From Henricia sp. BOLD:AAB3569 (taxonomy: Eukaryota; Echinodermata; Asteroidea; Spinulosida; Echinasteridae), in the NCBI GenBank assembly GCA_037783545.1, contig JBBELK010000162.1, positions 1,922,001-1,986,000 of the forward strand: a stretch of 64,000 bases of DNA. The letters run 5' to 3'. Under the pieces are notes generated by a model, which saw only the letters and a list, made by a program, of their open reading frames with translations, was not told the origin of the DNA and ran no database searches. Position 1 is the stretch's first letter; each line of letters starts with the position of its first letter. Positions 54,142 through 64,000 of the stretch are shown one piece after another. Made by a program: the position numbers and the translations under genes.

Positions 54142-57100
54142 CTATGGAATTCCATATGTGCCAATCAATCCGCGTCTCCTTTTTATCCCGTCGCGTTTTT
54201 TTTCCCATCGCATTTATTCTTTTCTTCGCATTTTTTCTCTTTTCGTCGCAATTTTTTTTTCGGCGCATTTTTTTTTTCGTCGCATTTTTTTTCCTGTCGC
54301 ATTTTTTTTTCAACTACTGCTACTCACGTCTGTTCAAGGCCCATAGAGATAACGGACACAGACTATTTTTCTGGGCTTGGGCGCGTGATTCCACGCCGCC
54401 GAAGTCGAGTAGAATCGATTCCACTTCGAATCGCGTTTCGATATTTTTTGAGGAATCGATTACCTGTAGAACTCGATTCCCTGTCGAAATCGATTCCCTT
54501 TCATCTAGATTCTAGAACCAATAAATGAAATGAATGAAATAAAATTAAGCCGAAGGCATTTTTGTTATGGATCTGACCCCTGAACCACCCTGGTGCATCG
54601 TTTGTACTGGTGACGCGCCGTAGATCAACCAGTCGTCCAGGTACATGCAAAGGTTGACACCCTGCAGCCTGAGGTACGCTCCCACCGCCCTGGTAACCAT
54701 CGTGAACACCCTGGGCGAAGTGGAAATCCCGAAGGGAAGGCACGTCCATTCGTACGTCTGGCCCAGGATTTCGAATCTGAGCCAGCGCTGGTCTAGGGAC
54801 GAGACCGGGACGTGCAGGTAGGCATCCTTCAAATCGATAGAGGATGCCCACCTTCCCTTCAGCGGGCAGCGTAGGATGGACGCAAAAGTCTCCATCCTGA
54901 ACTTGCGGGGCCGTATGAAACGATTTAAGGGCTTGGGGTTCAGGATGGGGCGCCAGTCCCCGGTCTGCTTGGGAGCCAAGAAGAACGTCAACCAAAACCC
55001 CTCGCGATAGGGGGGAGGGGGTCGACCGGAGAGATGGCGCCCTTGGCAAGCAGGGCAGAGACCTCTGTCATAAGGATGACATCCTTCTGACCCCCGTCCT
55101 GTGGATAAGGGGGTAGGTTTCGGTTAAGAAGTCGCTGGGGGTACCGCCGTGAATTCCAGGCGATAACCCCGAGACACAATCTCCAGAACCCAAGCGCCCG
55201 GGGAGCTGAGATGGCTGGCCACTCCGGAGCATACAACCGAAGGCGGCCGCCCACCGGAGGTGGTAGGGATCCCGTTACATGAGAGGATTCCGCGGCCGCC
55301 AAGCCCTCAGGACCGACGTTGCTTCCCCTTCTTTGGGCCCTTGCCCTTCGAATTGGGAGGCTGGCCAGACCTGGCCCTGAAATTCTTCTGAGAAGAACCC
55401 GGGGCACCGGACTGCTTGGTGTCCTAGGAAGTGCCTGATTTCTCCTGCTTGGCGGGCCTGCCAGAGCTCGAACAGGAAGGGCGCTTGCCCTTGCTCTTCT
55501 TGCTCGAAGGTTTTTTGGGAACCAGAAACCTTTGCCTGTGCTTGCTTTAGCGCTTGCTCACTCTCAACCCGCTCGGCCAAAGCGAGCAGGGAAGAACAGA
55601 ACGCGCCTCCGAAGAGGACGTCCTGTTTCTTAGGCTTGGTCTTCGAGACCTGAGAAGCCAGGTCTGAGCTTAGCGACCAGACGGAGGGTCAGCGCCATCG
55701 AGGTCTCCGTCTTCCGGGTTACAAGCGCGGCCATTACCATGGCAGCATCGGAGACCTCCGTGGCGGCATCTGCTCTGTCGCCCATAACAACCGACGCATG
55801 TCGTGGGCGACGATCATGGAGAAGGCGCCTAGCCGAAGGCTGGAGGACACCGCCAAGTCAAGAAGGCGCAGCTGTTCCTCCCAGAAGGGAGAGAAGACCG
55901 CTGGAGGTCCCTTGGTCGACGGTAGCCTAGCGGCGACGTCATGGTCCATGGAGGGTGTCCTCAGGAAGGAGTCATAAGCCTTCTCCGTAGTCCGGAATGA
56001 TCTGGTGAAACCCTTCACCGAGAAAATTCCAGACTTCTGGGGAACAGCCCCCGACCTGTCCCACAGTAGACGAACGTCTGTGGGCAAGGAGCATGCCTGG
56101 ACCCGTGGAGGCGGGAGAAGAGGAAAGCCAAGATCGAGTTGGCCCTTCTCCGCCTACTGCTCGGGCGCACTGGACAAGCCGAGCTTCTCGGCCGCCCTAC
56201 GCACCACAGCAAAGGGTACACGCTTGAAGAGTGTCCACCTCCTCTGGGTCCATAGTGGCCGCCGGCGGGGCCAGGACGGATGTAGCCTCGTCAGGAGGAT
56301 CGTCCGAACCCGAGTCATCCTCACCGCTGCTAGCCTCCGAGACATCGAAGGTTAGTGGGCGGTAGGAACCCGCGGAAGACGGGGCAGCCGATGGAACCAA
56401 AGGAGAAGGAGCAGGCGCGCATCCATCTGGGTAGAGGGCGCCGTTCCCGATGGACCTGCGGGCTCGTGAGCCGGCACTGACTGGTCAGCCCCAGTACAAC
56501 GGTTGGGCTGGACCCGACCGAGCCCCAACGATGGCCCAAGCCGGTTCTCCGTAGGCTCGACGCCTCCTGTCCCTGAAAGTACGCTATCCGAGGGACGGGG
56601 GTCACTTGCGTAACCGCCGTGCTCAGCTCTCATACCTGGGCCTACCGAATCGGTAGTACCCCTTCCTTTGAAGAGAGAGATGAGTTCCCGTAACAACGGT
56701 GCTACCTCGCTACCCAGAGGTTGTTCGGTAGCGGCCCCAACTGACCCAAGACCAGGGGGCCGAGCAGCCGGTGGTCGGGTCACGGCGTAGCCATAGTCCG
56801 GTGGAGCCATGGTAGAAAACCCGTGCCGGACTGGTCCACCCCGACGTGCCAACCAGGCTGGGGTGTATTAGTTACGTACTGCTGGGCAGCTAACTCCGAA
56901 GGGACTATGTGGCAGGTACTCAGCACCAGCGGGACCCAGCCAAACTGGCTGACCCGCCTGCATAAGCACCAACGTCATGTCCAGCTACCGGGTCTCCCGC
57001 GGTCGGGGACGGTGCAGGATACCCTGCGCTGAACGCGGTCGCGGGTGTACCCGTGTAGAAGTTCGAAACTGGCCGGGCCAGTTGGGCCATGAACGGGAAA

Positions 57101-57190
57101 GACCCCTGCCGCGGCACACCGCTTCCCGGCCCAAACTGGGTAGGTGTTGGGTGAGCCGGCGGCCGGCTGAGGAAACCCCGCATAGCTGGG
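54142..57190 (-). mobile_element. DIRS1-like fossil, left arm of a palindrome
   Basis: Minus strand. Parts: a gag-like region (about 55500-57180) and a reverse transcriptase (about 54580-55000) with GDWRPILNPKPLNRFI, SSIDLKDAYLHVPV, LPFGISTSPRVFT and YLDDWL, the DIRS1-type signature. RNase H and tyrosine recombinase are not present. Beyond the element, the arm continues through GAATCGATTCC words (54400-54500) and a TTTTTCGTCGCA simple repeat (54185-54312). It is broken, with several breaks, and incomplete. It is matched inverted by 58770-60850; this arm is the longer. Confidence 0.85.
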
Positions 57191-58769
57191 TCATTCCGTG
57201 TGAAATCACCTAGAGGTTGTCAGGGGTCCGACTCGGATTTGGTCAAAACATTTTATAAAAATACTTCAACCTATGTCATGAACATTTACAAAATTTTAGA
57301 GGCCAACTCCAACTCGTTGCTGGGATATGACCTCCATAAAATGCCTACCCTACCCACATTTTCCCAATCGTAGCCGTGCCATTGGAGGCCTGTAGCTCAA
57401 AAATGCTTTTTACCTGAAAATTGATATACACATAGATTGGCATCTAATCTGCATGATTCTGTTATCAAAAGTACGCTACCACGTTTCCTTTTCGAGATGT
57501 CGCTCCCCGAAAACTCTCATTTTTGATTATCGTGGTAACTTGTTTTCATTTTTGGCTCCCCATGGTGCCCACATGGATGGTTGAATTGACTTCATATTTT
57601 ATATGCACACACACTAGGCACATGGGTTTGCTTCATATCAAGGACAAAGCAATTCCACCCTTTTTGGGGCGTGGTCTAGGTTTAAAAGTGGGTCCGCAAA
57701 GAAAAATGGCAAAATGAGCCTCCTCTTCTGAGGGGTGGTTCCCCGATAGGTCACTACCCAAGCAATTGAAACTTACATATCTTAAAATACTGTATCCAAT
57801 CTATCTTCAGTATACAATTTGGTTTGGTATCTTTTTTCCTTCATGGTTTTTTGAATTTTTGTAAAAAGGTCAATATTTTGCTCAATAACGCTAGTATTAA
57901 TTGCATTATACATAGTATACAACATGTTACTAAAGGAGAGCAGTCTAATATGTCATATCTAATACCTGGTCAATTCTACAGGTTGTCAGTTCGAATGCAG
58001 GTGATGGCAATGTGAGTGTGCCCTTGGGCAAGACACTTTGTTATGGACTATCTGGTTTCACCGGGAGCAAATGGATACCTACATGTACATGTATGAGAGT
58101 GAAAGTGTTCTGTGTTTGATTGGGCGCTCTCATCATGAGAGTCCAACAGGGCTGTATGCTCTCCAGTGAGCCTAGTGACCAGGGGTAATAATGTGGGCAC
58201 CTTGCTTATAGTAGATTTGTGTGCATACTATAATATGTTATTGGGACACGACAACTGAGTGGTGGGGTGCACTCTGTATGCGGAATGAACTCTGTATGCC
58301 TTCAAAAGTGGGCACGTGCACCCACAATAGACCGAGAACGAGCGGGACTCTGCGAGACTCGTTGACTTCCGGAGACCTTAGATAGGAATTATATCATGCG
58401 TGGGGACAGTTTCGTTACCATTTTGACACCACCTCAAAATTACCGATTCGGGGTCCACTATAAAAATCCTTAAAATCTCATTGATCACCGAGTGTGCGAA
58501 ATGTTGATTGAGCAAAAAGTTAATAAAATTTTAAATATTTCTGTGTCTGACATAAACTGGTAACCCTACACGTAATAGAAAAACCATATCGCCATGACAC
58601 CGCGTCGCTGGTGCAAAAATGTTGCCGCAGTGTAGTTGCCGCGAATTCAGTGCATTATGGCCGTTTTCAAAAGTACTCGATTCGGATTCATACAGTCTTT
58701 GCGATTTCCGGTGAAAAATCAAAGGAGGTGAAAAATCAAAGGAGATCGTCACAACGTTGAAACCACATC
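57191..58769. other. Palindrome spacer with SINE
   Basis: The unpaired centre of the palindrome. A tRNA-type SINE lies at about 57950-58215: GGTTGTCAGTTCGAATGCAGG resembles a B box, followed by CCCTTGGGCAAGACACTTTG and GAGCAAATGGATACCTAC, words typical of invertebrate-deuterostome SINEs. The rest is unassigned. Confidence 0.55.
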
Positions 58770-60850
58770 ATGCCGGGAGACCCGGTAGCTGGACATGACG
58801 TTGGTGCTTATGCTACCGGGGCACAGGCGGGTCAGCCAGTTTGGCTGGGTCCCGCTGGTGCTGAGTACCTGCCACAGCTAGTCCCTTCGGAGTTAGCTGC
58901 CCAGCAGTACGTAACCAATACACCCCAGCCTGGTTGGCTACGCTGTGACCCGACCACCGGCTGCTCGGCCCCCTGGTCTTGGATCAGTTGGGGCCGCTAC
59001 CGAACAACCTCTGGGTAGCGAGGTAGCACCGTTGTTACGGGAACTCATCTCTCTCTTCAAAGGAAGGGGTACTGCCGATTCGGTAGGCCCAGGTATGAGA
59101 GCTGAGCACGGCGGTTACGCAAGTGACCCCCGTCCCTCGGATAGCGTACCTTAAGGGACAGGAGGCGTCGAGCCTACGAAGAACCGGTTTGGGCCATCGT
59201 TGGGGCTCGGTCGGGTCCAGCCCAACCGTTGTACTGGGGCTGACCAGTCAGTGCCGGCTCACGAGCCCGCAGGTCCATCGGGAACGGCGCCCTCTACCCA
59301 GATGGATGCGCGCCTGCTCCTTCTCCTTTGGTTCCATCAGCTGCCCCGTCTTCCGCGGGTTCCTACCGCCCACTAACCTTCGATGTCTCGGAGGCTAGCA
59401 GCGGTGAGGATGACTCGGGTTCGGACGATCCTCCTGACGAGGCTACATCCGTCCTGGCCCCGCCGGCGGCCACTATGGACCCAGAGGAGGTGGACACTCT
59501 TCCAGCGTGTATCCCTGCTGTGGTGCGTAGGGCGGCCGAGAAGCTCGGCTTGTCCTGTGCGCCCGAGCAGTAGGCGGAGAAGGGCCAACTCGATCTTGGC
59601 TTTCCTCTTCTCCCGCCTCTACGGGTCCAGGCATGCTCCTTGCCCACAGACGTTCGTCCGGAGTGGCCAGCCATCTCAGCTCCCCGGGCGCTTGGGTTCT
59701 GGAGATTGTGTCTCGGGGTTATCGCCTGGAATTCACGGCGGTACCCCCAGCGACTTCTTAACCGAAACCTACCCCCTTATCCACAGGACGGGGGTCAGAA
59801 GGATGTCATCCTTATGACAGAGGTCTCTGCCCTGCTTGCCAAGGGCGCCATCTCTCCGGTCGACCCCCCTCCCCCCTATCGCGAGGGGTTTTGGTTGACG
59901 TTCTTCTTGGCTCCCAAGCAGACCGGGGACTGGCGCCCCATCCTGAACCCCAAGCCCTTAAACCGTTTCATACGGCCCCGCAAGTTCAGGATGGAGACTT
60001 TTGCGTCCATCCTACGCTGCCCGCTGAAGGGAAGGTGGGCATCCTCTATCGATTTGAAGGATGCCTACCTGCACGTCCCGGTCTCGTCCCTAGACCAGCG
60101 CTGGCTCAGATTCGAAATCCTGGGCCAGACGTACGAATGGACGTGCCTTCCCTTCGGGATTTCCACTTCGCCCAGGGTGTTCACGATGGTTACCAGGGCG
60201 GTGGGAGCGTACCTCAGGCTGCAGGGTGTCAACCTTTGCATGTACCTGGACGACTGGTTGATCTACGGCGCGTCACCAGTACAAACGATGTACCAGGTTC
60301 AGCTAGTCATCAGGGTGGTTCAGGGGTCAGATCCATAACAAAAATGCCTTTGGCTTAATTTTATTTATTCATTTCATTTATTGGTTCTAGAATCTAGATG
60401 AAAGGGAATCGATTCCTCAAAAAATATCGAAACGCGATTCGAAGTGGAATCGATTCTACTCGACTCCGGCGGCGTGGAATCACGCGCCCAAGTCCAGAAA
60501 AAGTAGTCTGTGCCCGTTATCTCTATGGGCCTTGAACATACGTGAGTAGCAGTAGTGGAAAAAAAAAATGCGACGGAAAAAAAATGCGACGAAAAAAAAA
60601 AATGCGACGGAAAATAAAAATGCGACGAAAAAAAAAAAATGCGACGAAAAAAAAAAAAGGCGACGAAAATAAACTAAAATGCGACGAAAATAAAACAAAT
60701 GCGACGAAAATTTAAAAAAATGCGACGAAATAAAAAAAAATGCGACGAAAATAAAAAAAATGCGACGAAAAAAAAAAATGCGACGGGAAAAAAAACGCGA
60801 CGAGATAAAAAGGAGACGCGGATTGAGTGGCACATATGGAATTCCATAGG
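58770..60850 (+). mobile_element. DIRS1-like fossil, right arm of the palindrome
   Basis: Plus-strand counterpart of the left arm, highly similar where they overlap: gag-like region about 58770-59650 and reverse transcriptase about 59850-60290 with the same motifs. Outside the coding part the arm runs on through TTCTAGAATCTAGATGAAAG, GAATCGATTCC words (60408-60465), an AAAAAATGCGACG array (60560-60800) and GGCACATATGGAATTCCAT at 60831-60850. Broken, with several breaks; shorter than the left arm. High arm similarity indicates that the inverted duplication is recent compared with the element. Confidence 0.85.
60560..60800. repeat. AAAAAATGCGACG simple array
   Basis: About 16 copies of a 12-18-base unit (A-run then TGCGACG). 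Its inverse appears at 54185-54312 in a shorter form. Phenylalanine- and arginine-rich frames here are artefacts. Confidence 0.9.
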
Positions 60851-60895
60851 TTGCTGACAGCACAGAGCAAAAGGTAAATTGCAGTTCCCAATTCC

Positions 60896-61010
60896 AGTGG
60901 CGTAGCAAGGGTGGGGGTGGGGGGATAACAAATTGTCACCTCCCCCTTCCCCCACGCCCCCCTTTTCCACCACAAACGGGGAAAAATGGCTTTCCTCATA
61001 TAATTGTCAT
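60896..61010. repeat. hAT-like terminus CAGTGGCGTAGCAAGG
   Basis: CAGTGGCGTAGCAAGGGTGGGG at 60896 resembles the ends at 21856 and 34433; C-rich sequence follows. The opposite end is not seen. Confidence 0.45.
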
Positions 61011-62195
61011 TGTTTAGTTTATATTTTATTTTATTTTTTACATTTATATTTACACCCCCAAGAAACCTGAAAGTGCTGTTTAGAGGTGTATTAAAAGTAC
61101 GATGGTGTGATTGTAATATATAACAGAAATATAGAGGAGGGTGGGAGGAGGGTACCAGCCAAATTCACTCCAGAGAGTTCAGATATATCTGAGACCTATT
61201 TTTATATTGTTTGTTCCTTTATGTATTTCAGAATTGACCATCACAGCATGCTGCTTCCTAATTCCAGTTTTGATGGGGGAAACCTAGACTGTACTGCACT
61301 GATACGGTAACTACATTAAAGAAATAATTTCATTATTTTGCTGTAATTTTAACATCTTGGCACATGGTTTATTCTTGAAATAACCGCATTGTTAATTACA
61401 CCATATCTCAATCTGATCAAACATAAACATTGTCATTCCCTGTCAAATTGACACGACAGAGCTGACATCCACACTTTTAAGAATTTTGATAGTGTTAACT
61501 GGGATTTAATGAATAATGGTGGTAATGTCACTCTGAAGGATTTTTTTCACATACCGGTAACAGATTAAAAGTAAAGTCTATTTAAAACTTCAAATATGGC
61601 TAATAATTGGCAAAAAAAGTATAAAACATTTCGTAAATTAAATATTTGTTTTCCTGAACTCTTGTTGTAAACTAGTCAACAGTGTGCTGCTTGGCTTTCA
61701 CACTTGTAAATACCAGGTGGTAATGTTATGTAATTTTGATGTTTGTTACAGGACCCAATTGCATCTACGCCCTGTTTGGTCCTGAAAGGGGAAGCGTTCA
61801 AGACGGCAGACATGCAAGTACTCATGGATGGGGTTTCCATATGTTCACCATCTAATGTACCCATGGGCTTGGCGGTAATGTTTGCCTCGTACTATTTCAG
61901 GAAATCGGGATTTCTTTTTTTCATGGTTGATGTTATTCTCTCTTCATATAAATTTAAATATGGTGCAGCACATAGCTGTAATGGTTGCATCATTTATCAA
62001 CAAAATTGTGTTGCTGATGTTTTATAAAGCCCGGCGCAAACAGGAGTCAAAAACACTAAGCACGAAACAAAAACATTTTTCTGGTGACTTTGATATTCGT
62101 CTGCGTTAATTACCCATAAACAGAAAACATCGTTTCCTGAAATGTTGGTCTACCGTCTGCGGTACTTGTTTCGATACTGGAGAAACGACGTCTTA
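61011..62195 (+). other. Possible host exons of an uncharacterised gene
   Basis: Two splice-bounded frames are visible. 61232-61306 follows TTTATGTATTTCAG and ends at GGTAACT, encoding HHSMLLPNSSFDGGNLDCTA. 61752-61905 follows GTTTGTTACAG and reads ASTPCLVLKGEAFKTADMQV then LMDGVSICSPSNVPMGLAVM, FASYY. The latter resembles an uncharacterised family in invertebrates with a PxIxxxG...AxxxMFAxYYVFNIxYP pattern, but the expected continuation is missing. Their splice phases do not match each other, so they are not simple neighbours. Evidence is weak. Confidence 0.25.
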
Positions 62196-62601
62196 AGGCC
62201 CTGTCACAAGAAACCGAATCGCAAGAACGTTCGTAAACCTTATTGAAAAATTAATATTTTTCTAGTTCGGTGGAGAACGGACATAAAATGCAATGCATCA
62301 ACTTTCTCATACCGCCCCAGTACCGTTCTGTTTCCGTACCAGTACCGTATACAGCATAAAATGGTCAATTTGATCCAGAATCTAGCAATTTTGTCCGAGC
62401 CGAGACAGTACTATTGACGAATTCACCGTTGCTAAACCTAACCATTACCGTTCTAAGACCGTTCTAAGACCGAACACACGAATCAATACCGTTCTATAAA
62501 CTGTTGCGCACCGCACATAACTTACCAAAACCTTACTAACACCTTACCAATACCGAACGCATACCGACCGGCAACCGTCGGAAACGGGTGGCTAGCGTGT
62601 G

Positions 62602-62610
62602 TATAAATAA
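62602..62610 (+). promoter_or_regulatory. TATA box for RG-rich ORF
   Basis: TATAAATAA lies 97 bp ahead of the ATG at 62699, within the Harbinger-like element. Confidence 0.5.
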
Positions 62611-62698
62611 GCGTCTCCGTTCAAATTAAAATCATTACAGTTTCGGATATCGACGAGAACACTACGAGAACACTACTAAATCATTCTCCAGATTCAAG

Positions 62699-63316
62699 AT
62701 GGGCAAAAGAGGACGCCGTGCTGGTGACCGTGGTGCTGCTAGTCGTGGTGCCGGTGGTCGTGGCGCTGGTGGTCGTTGTGAATATCCTGCCCCTGAAGCT
62801 GCAGATTTAATAACAGCTGATCTCCACGATGTCCTCCCTCCCCGTGGTGGTCGTCGTGCTGGTCGTGGTGCTGCTGCTCGTGGTAGAGGTCGTGTTATTG
62901 CTGCTCGTGGTCGTGGTAGGGGTGCTGTTGGCCATGATGATCCTGCCATTCACGGGGGACTAGCAGCAGCAGCAGTTCTCCAGCAAGAGAAGAGGAGGTG
63001 CAGGCTGAAGCTGAGTTGGAGGTTGAGGATGAGGCTGAGCCTCAAGGAAGGAAGGAAGTCGGATCCTCAGCTCTCAACTCTACCATCAGCCGATCGTACA
63101 CCCCAAGGTCTGGTCTTCTGGCTATCCATGGCCGAACCCACTCCACTCTTCTCTGTCTTCTCCTTCTTTTTCTTCTTCTTCTTCTTCTATTGCGGCGCAG
63201 CACTCCAATGTACATGTTCATCAGGTCAATGTGGTGGTTCAGGGCAGCAATGGCTTGGATTCTCGCGGCATCTTCTGCCGCGTTCATCTTGGAATTCTAG
63301 TGGGATCTGGATCTGA
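62699..63316 (+). CDS. RG-repeat-rich protein of the Harbinger-like element
   Basis: A 205-codon frame starts MGKRGRRAGDRGAASRGAGG. Residues 1-85 are dominated by RGG, GRG and RGR motifs, with an acidic insert (EYPAPEAADLITADLHDVLP) between two basic clusters. After about residue 95 the frame runs antisense over the transposase remnant (LFSVFSFFFFFFFFY is the reverse of its arginine run), so the C-terminal half is probably not authentic. RG-rich regions often bind nucleic acid; the ORF may be the start of the element's second protein. A TATA box lies upstream. Confidence 0.45.
   Translation: MGKRGRRAGDRGAASRGAGGRGAGGRCEYPAPEAADLITADLHDVLPPRGGRRAGRGAAARGRGRVIAARGRGRGAVGHDDPAIHGGLAAAAVLQQEKRRCRLKLSWRLRMRLSLKEGRKSDPQLSTLPSADRTPQGLVFWLSMAEPTPLFSVFSFFFFFFFFYCGAALQCTCSSGQCGGSGQQWLGFSRHLLPRSSWNSSGIWI
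63042..63287 (-). pseudogene. Harbinger-type transposase N-terminus
   Basis: ATG at 63287 opens MNAAEDAARIQAIAALNHHI, then a run of arginine and lysine from a CTT-rich tract, then VEWVRPWIARRPDLGVYDRL and MVELRAEDPTSF. The RRVWVRPWxxRRxxxGxYxxLMxELRxEDxxxF block is a hallmark near the start of PIF/Harbinger nucleases (and the vertebrate HARBI1 family). The frame ends after 81 codons and the DDE domain is absent. A TATAAATA box at 63344-63351 (minus strand) lies 57 bp ahead of the ATG. Confidence 0.75.
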
Positions 63317-63343
63317 ACTGAGCTTCTCATCACAATTTAGTCA

Positions 63344-63351
63344 TATTTATA
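63344..63351 (-). promoter_or_regulatory. TATA box for transposase remnant
   Basis: TATAAATA on the minus strand, 57 bp before the transposase ATG. The same word precedes the convergent ORF, suggesting both genes of the element had TATA promoters. Confidence 0.5.
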
Positions 63352-63846
63352 CTACATGTGTGTCATGCACGGATTGTTCGGAGAACGGTCGTGATTAGTG
63401 CGTGATAGGCGGTAGATACACGGTAGTAATAAGTTTACGACGTTGTAAGGAACGGAGCGAACGGGGAAGGTAAGGTGAAGTGCGGTATCGGCTCTGTATC
63501 AGAACGCTATCCAATCGTTCGTGATCCGGTACTGGTACGCTGATATCAAACCTTGCCGTATCAGTAACGGCTTATAAACGGCAAAACAGATCCAATACCG
63601 AGCTGATAGCGTGCAAGTAACGACCCGTTAACGTGCTCCAGTTCGGTGGCAATTTTTGAACATGTCTAAAACTTTTTTTCAGCAATTCCGTGCTGTCCTT
63701 ATAACCCCGAGACAGCCAGTGTCAATAACTTATCAGTAACGATAGAGAAACGACCACTTACCGATCACTCCTTATCAATACCGATTCCACATAAATCAGT
63801 ACGGTACATGAACGGTAATGCAATTCGGTTTCTTGTGACAGGGCCT

Positions 63847-64000
63847 TTAGCGACGACCAATCGTCAATCGTATTCCGGATCACGTGGTATCATGTGACTG
63901 TACTGCTTTATTGTCACCGCTGGCGGCGCTGTATCTGTTTTGGTGGCATTTTTGTTTTCCAATTGTTTGATGGATACACTGAAACGCGGGGTAAACAAAT
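63847..64000. other. Right edge, nothing recognised
   Basis: Begins with the TTA target duplication of the Harbinger-like element and continues into unassigned sequence. Confidence 0.5.

Larger units (their letters stand above)
62196..63846. mobile_element. PIF/Harbinger-like element, ends and TSD intact
   Basis: Perfect 24-bp inverted ends, beginning AGGCCCTGTCACAAGAAACC, are flanked by TTA on both sides (62193-62195 and 63847-63849), the target duplication typical of PIF/Harbinger. The 1651-bp interior holds two convergent frames: an RG-rich ORF on the plus strand and the N-terminus of a Harbinger-type nuclease on the minus strand. Harbinger elements normally carry two genes, a transposase and a DNA-binding partner. 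The transposase catalytic core is absent, so it is a deletion derivative that needs help in trans. Confidence 0.85.

Noticed and set aside
54122-54346. Phenylalanine-rich membrane protein
   Set aside because: The frame is a translation of the TTTTTCGTCGCA simple repeat; the mirrored array at 60560-60800 gives the same artefact.
62662-62949. Proline/arginine-rich minus-strand ORF
   Set aside because: Antisense shadow of the RG-rich ORF.

Overview
The window looks like animal DNA from a marine invertebrate deuterostome such as an echinoderm, hemichordate or cephalochordate. This is inferred from the AT-rich, intron-heavy layout, the abundance of TAGGCCTA and ACATGTACATGTA words, the DIRS retrotransposons, and a GABA-B-like receptor of the kind expanded in those groups. 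No species can be named from the sequence alone. No bacterial genes, operons or CRISPR arrays were found.

The main host gene lies on the minus strand and spans at least 31.6 kb. Five coding exons can be read, each bounded by GT/AG splice signals and each in phase 0: exon 1 (33592-33897, with signal peptide), exon 2 (21341-21478), exon 3 (11749-11916), exon 4 (9845-9952) and exon 5 (2304-2369). Together they encode 262 residues of the extracellular Venus-flytrap domain of a GABA-B-type class C GPCR. The rest of the gene (end of the ligand domain, seven-helix domain, tail) must lie left of position 1. The introns (about 12.1, 9.4, 1.8 and 7.5 kb) are packed with mobile elements. A second, broken copy of exon 1 with its upstream region lies at 47.3-48.3 kb.

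Layout. 0-9 kb: Tc1/mariner remnant, inverted-repeat elements, a GC-rich patch with a TATA-like box, a 26-bp minisatellite, and a LINE interrupted by a small inverted-repeat element. 9-22 kb: receptor exons 2-4 among MITEs, a Ty3/Gypsy fossil, a tRNA-derived SINE, a LINE scrap and a Tc1 element carrying a nested foldback element. 22-33 kb: hAT-like and TTAA-flanked MITEs, and several long inverted repeats. 33-34 kb: receptor exon 1. 35-43.3 kb: two different DIRS-group (tyrosine-recombinase) retrotransposon fossils head to tail. 44-51 kb: tandem and inverted repeats, the exon-1 pseudocopy, and a LINE split by a hAT-like element. 52.6-54.1 kb: candidate promoters and first exons of one or more plus-strand genes. 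54.1-60.9 kb: a 6.7-kb palindrome whose arms are DIRS1-like fossils plus flanking sequence. 61-62 kb: weak host exon candidates. 62.2-63.85 kb: a PIF/Harbinger-like element with intact ends, a TTA target duplication and two convergent reading frames each with its own TATA box.

The most distinctive theme is a set of short inverted-repeat elements whose interiors are arrays of short self-complementary words (GGTGTTAA/TTAACACC, AGTGCT/AGCACT, GGTTGAATTCAACC, GTTAACAGATCTGTTAAC and others), several with CACT-type ends next to TA. They are unrelated in word but alike in design. Coding regions of retroelements are described as fossils only.
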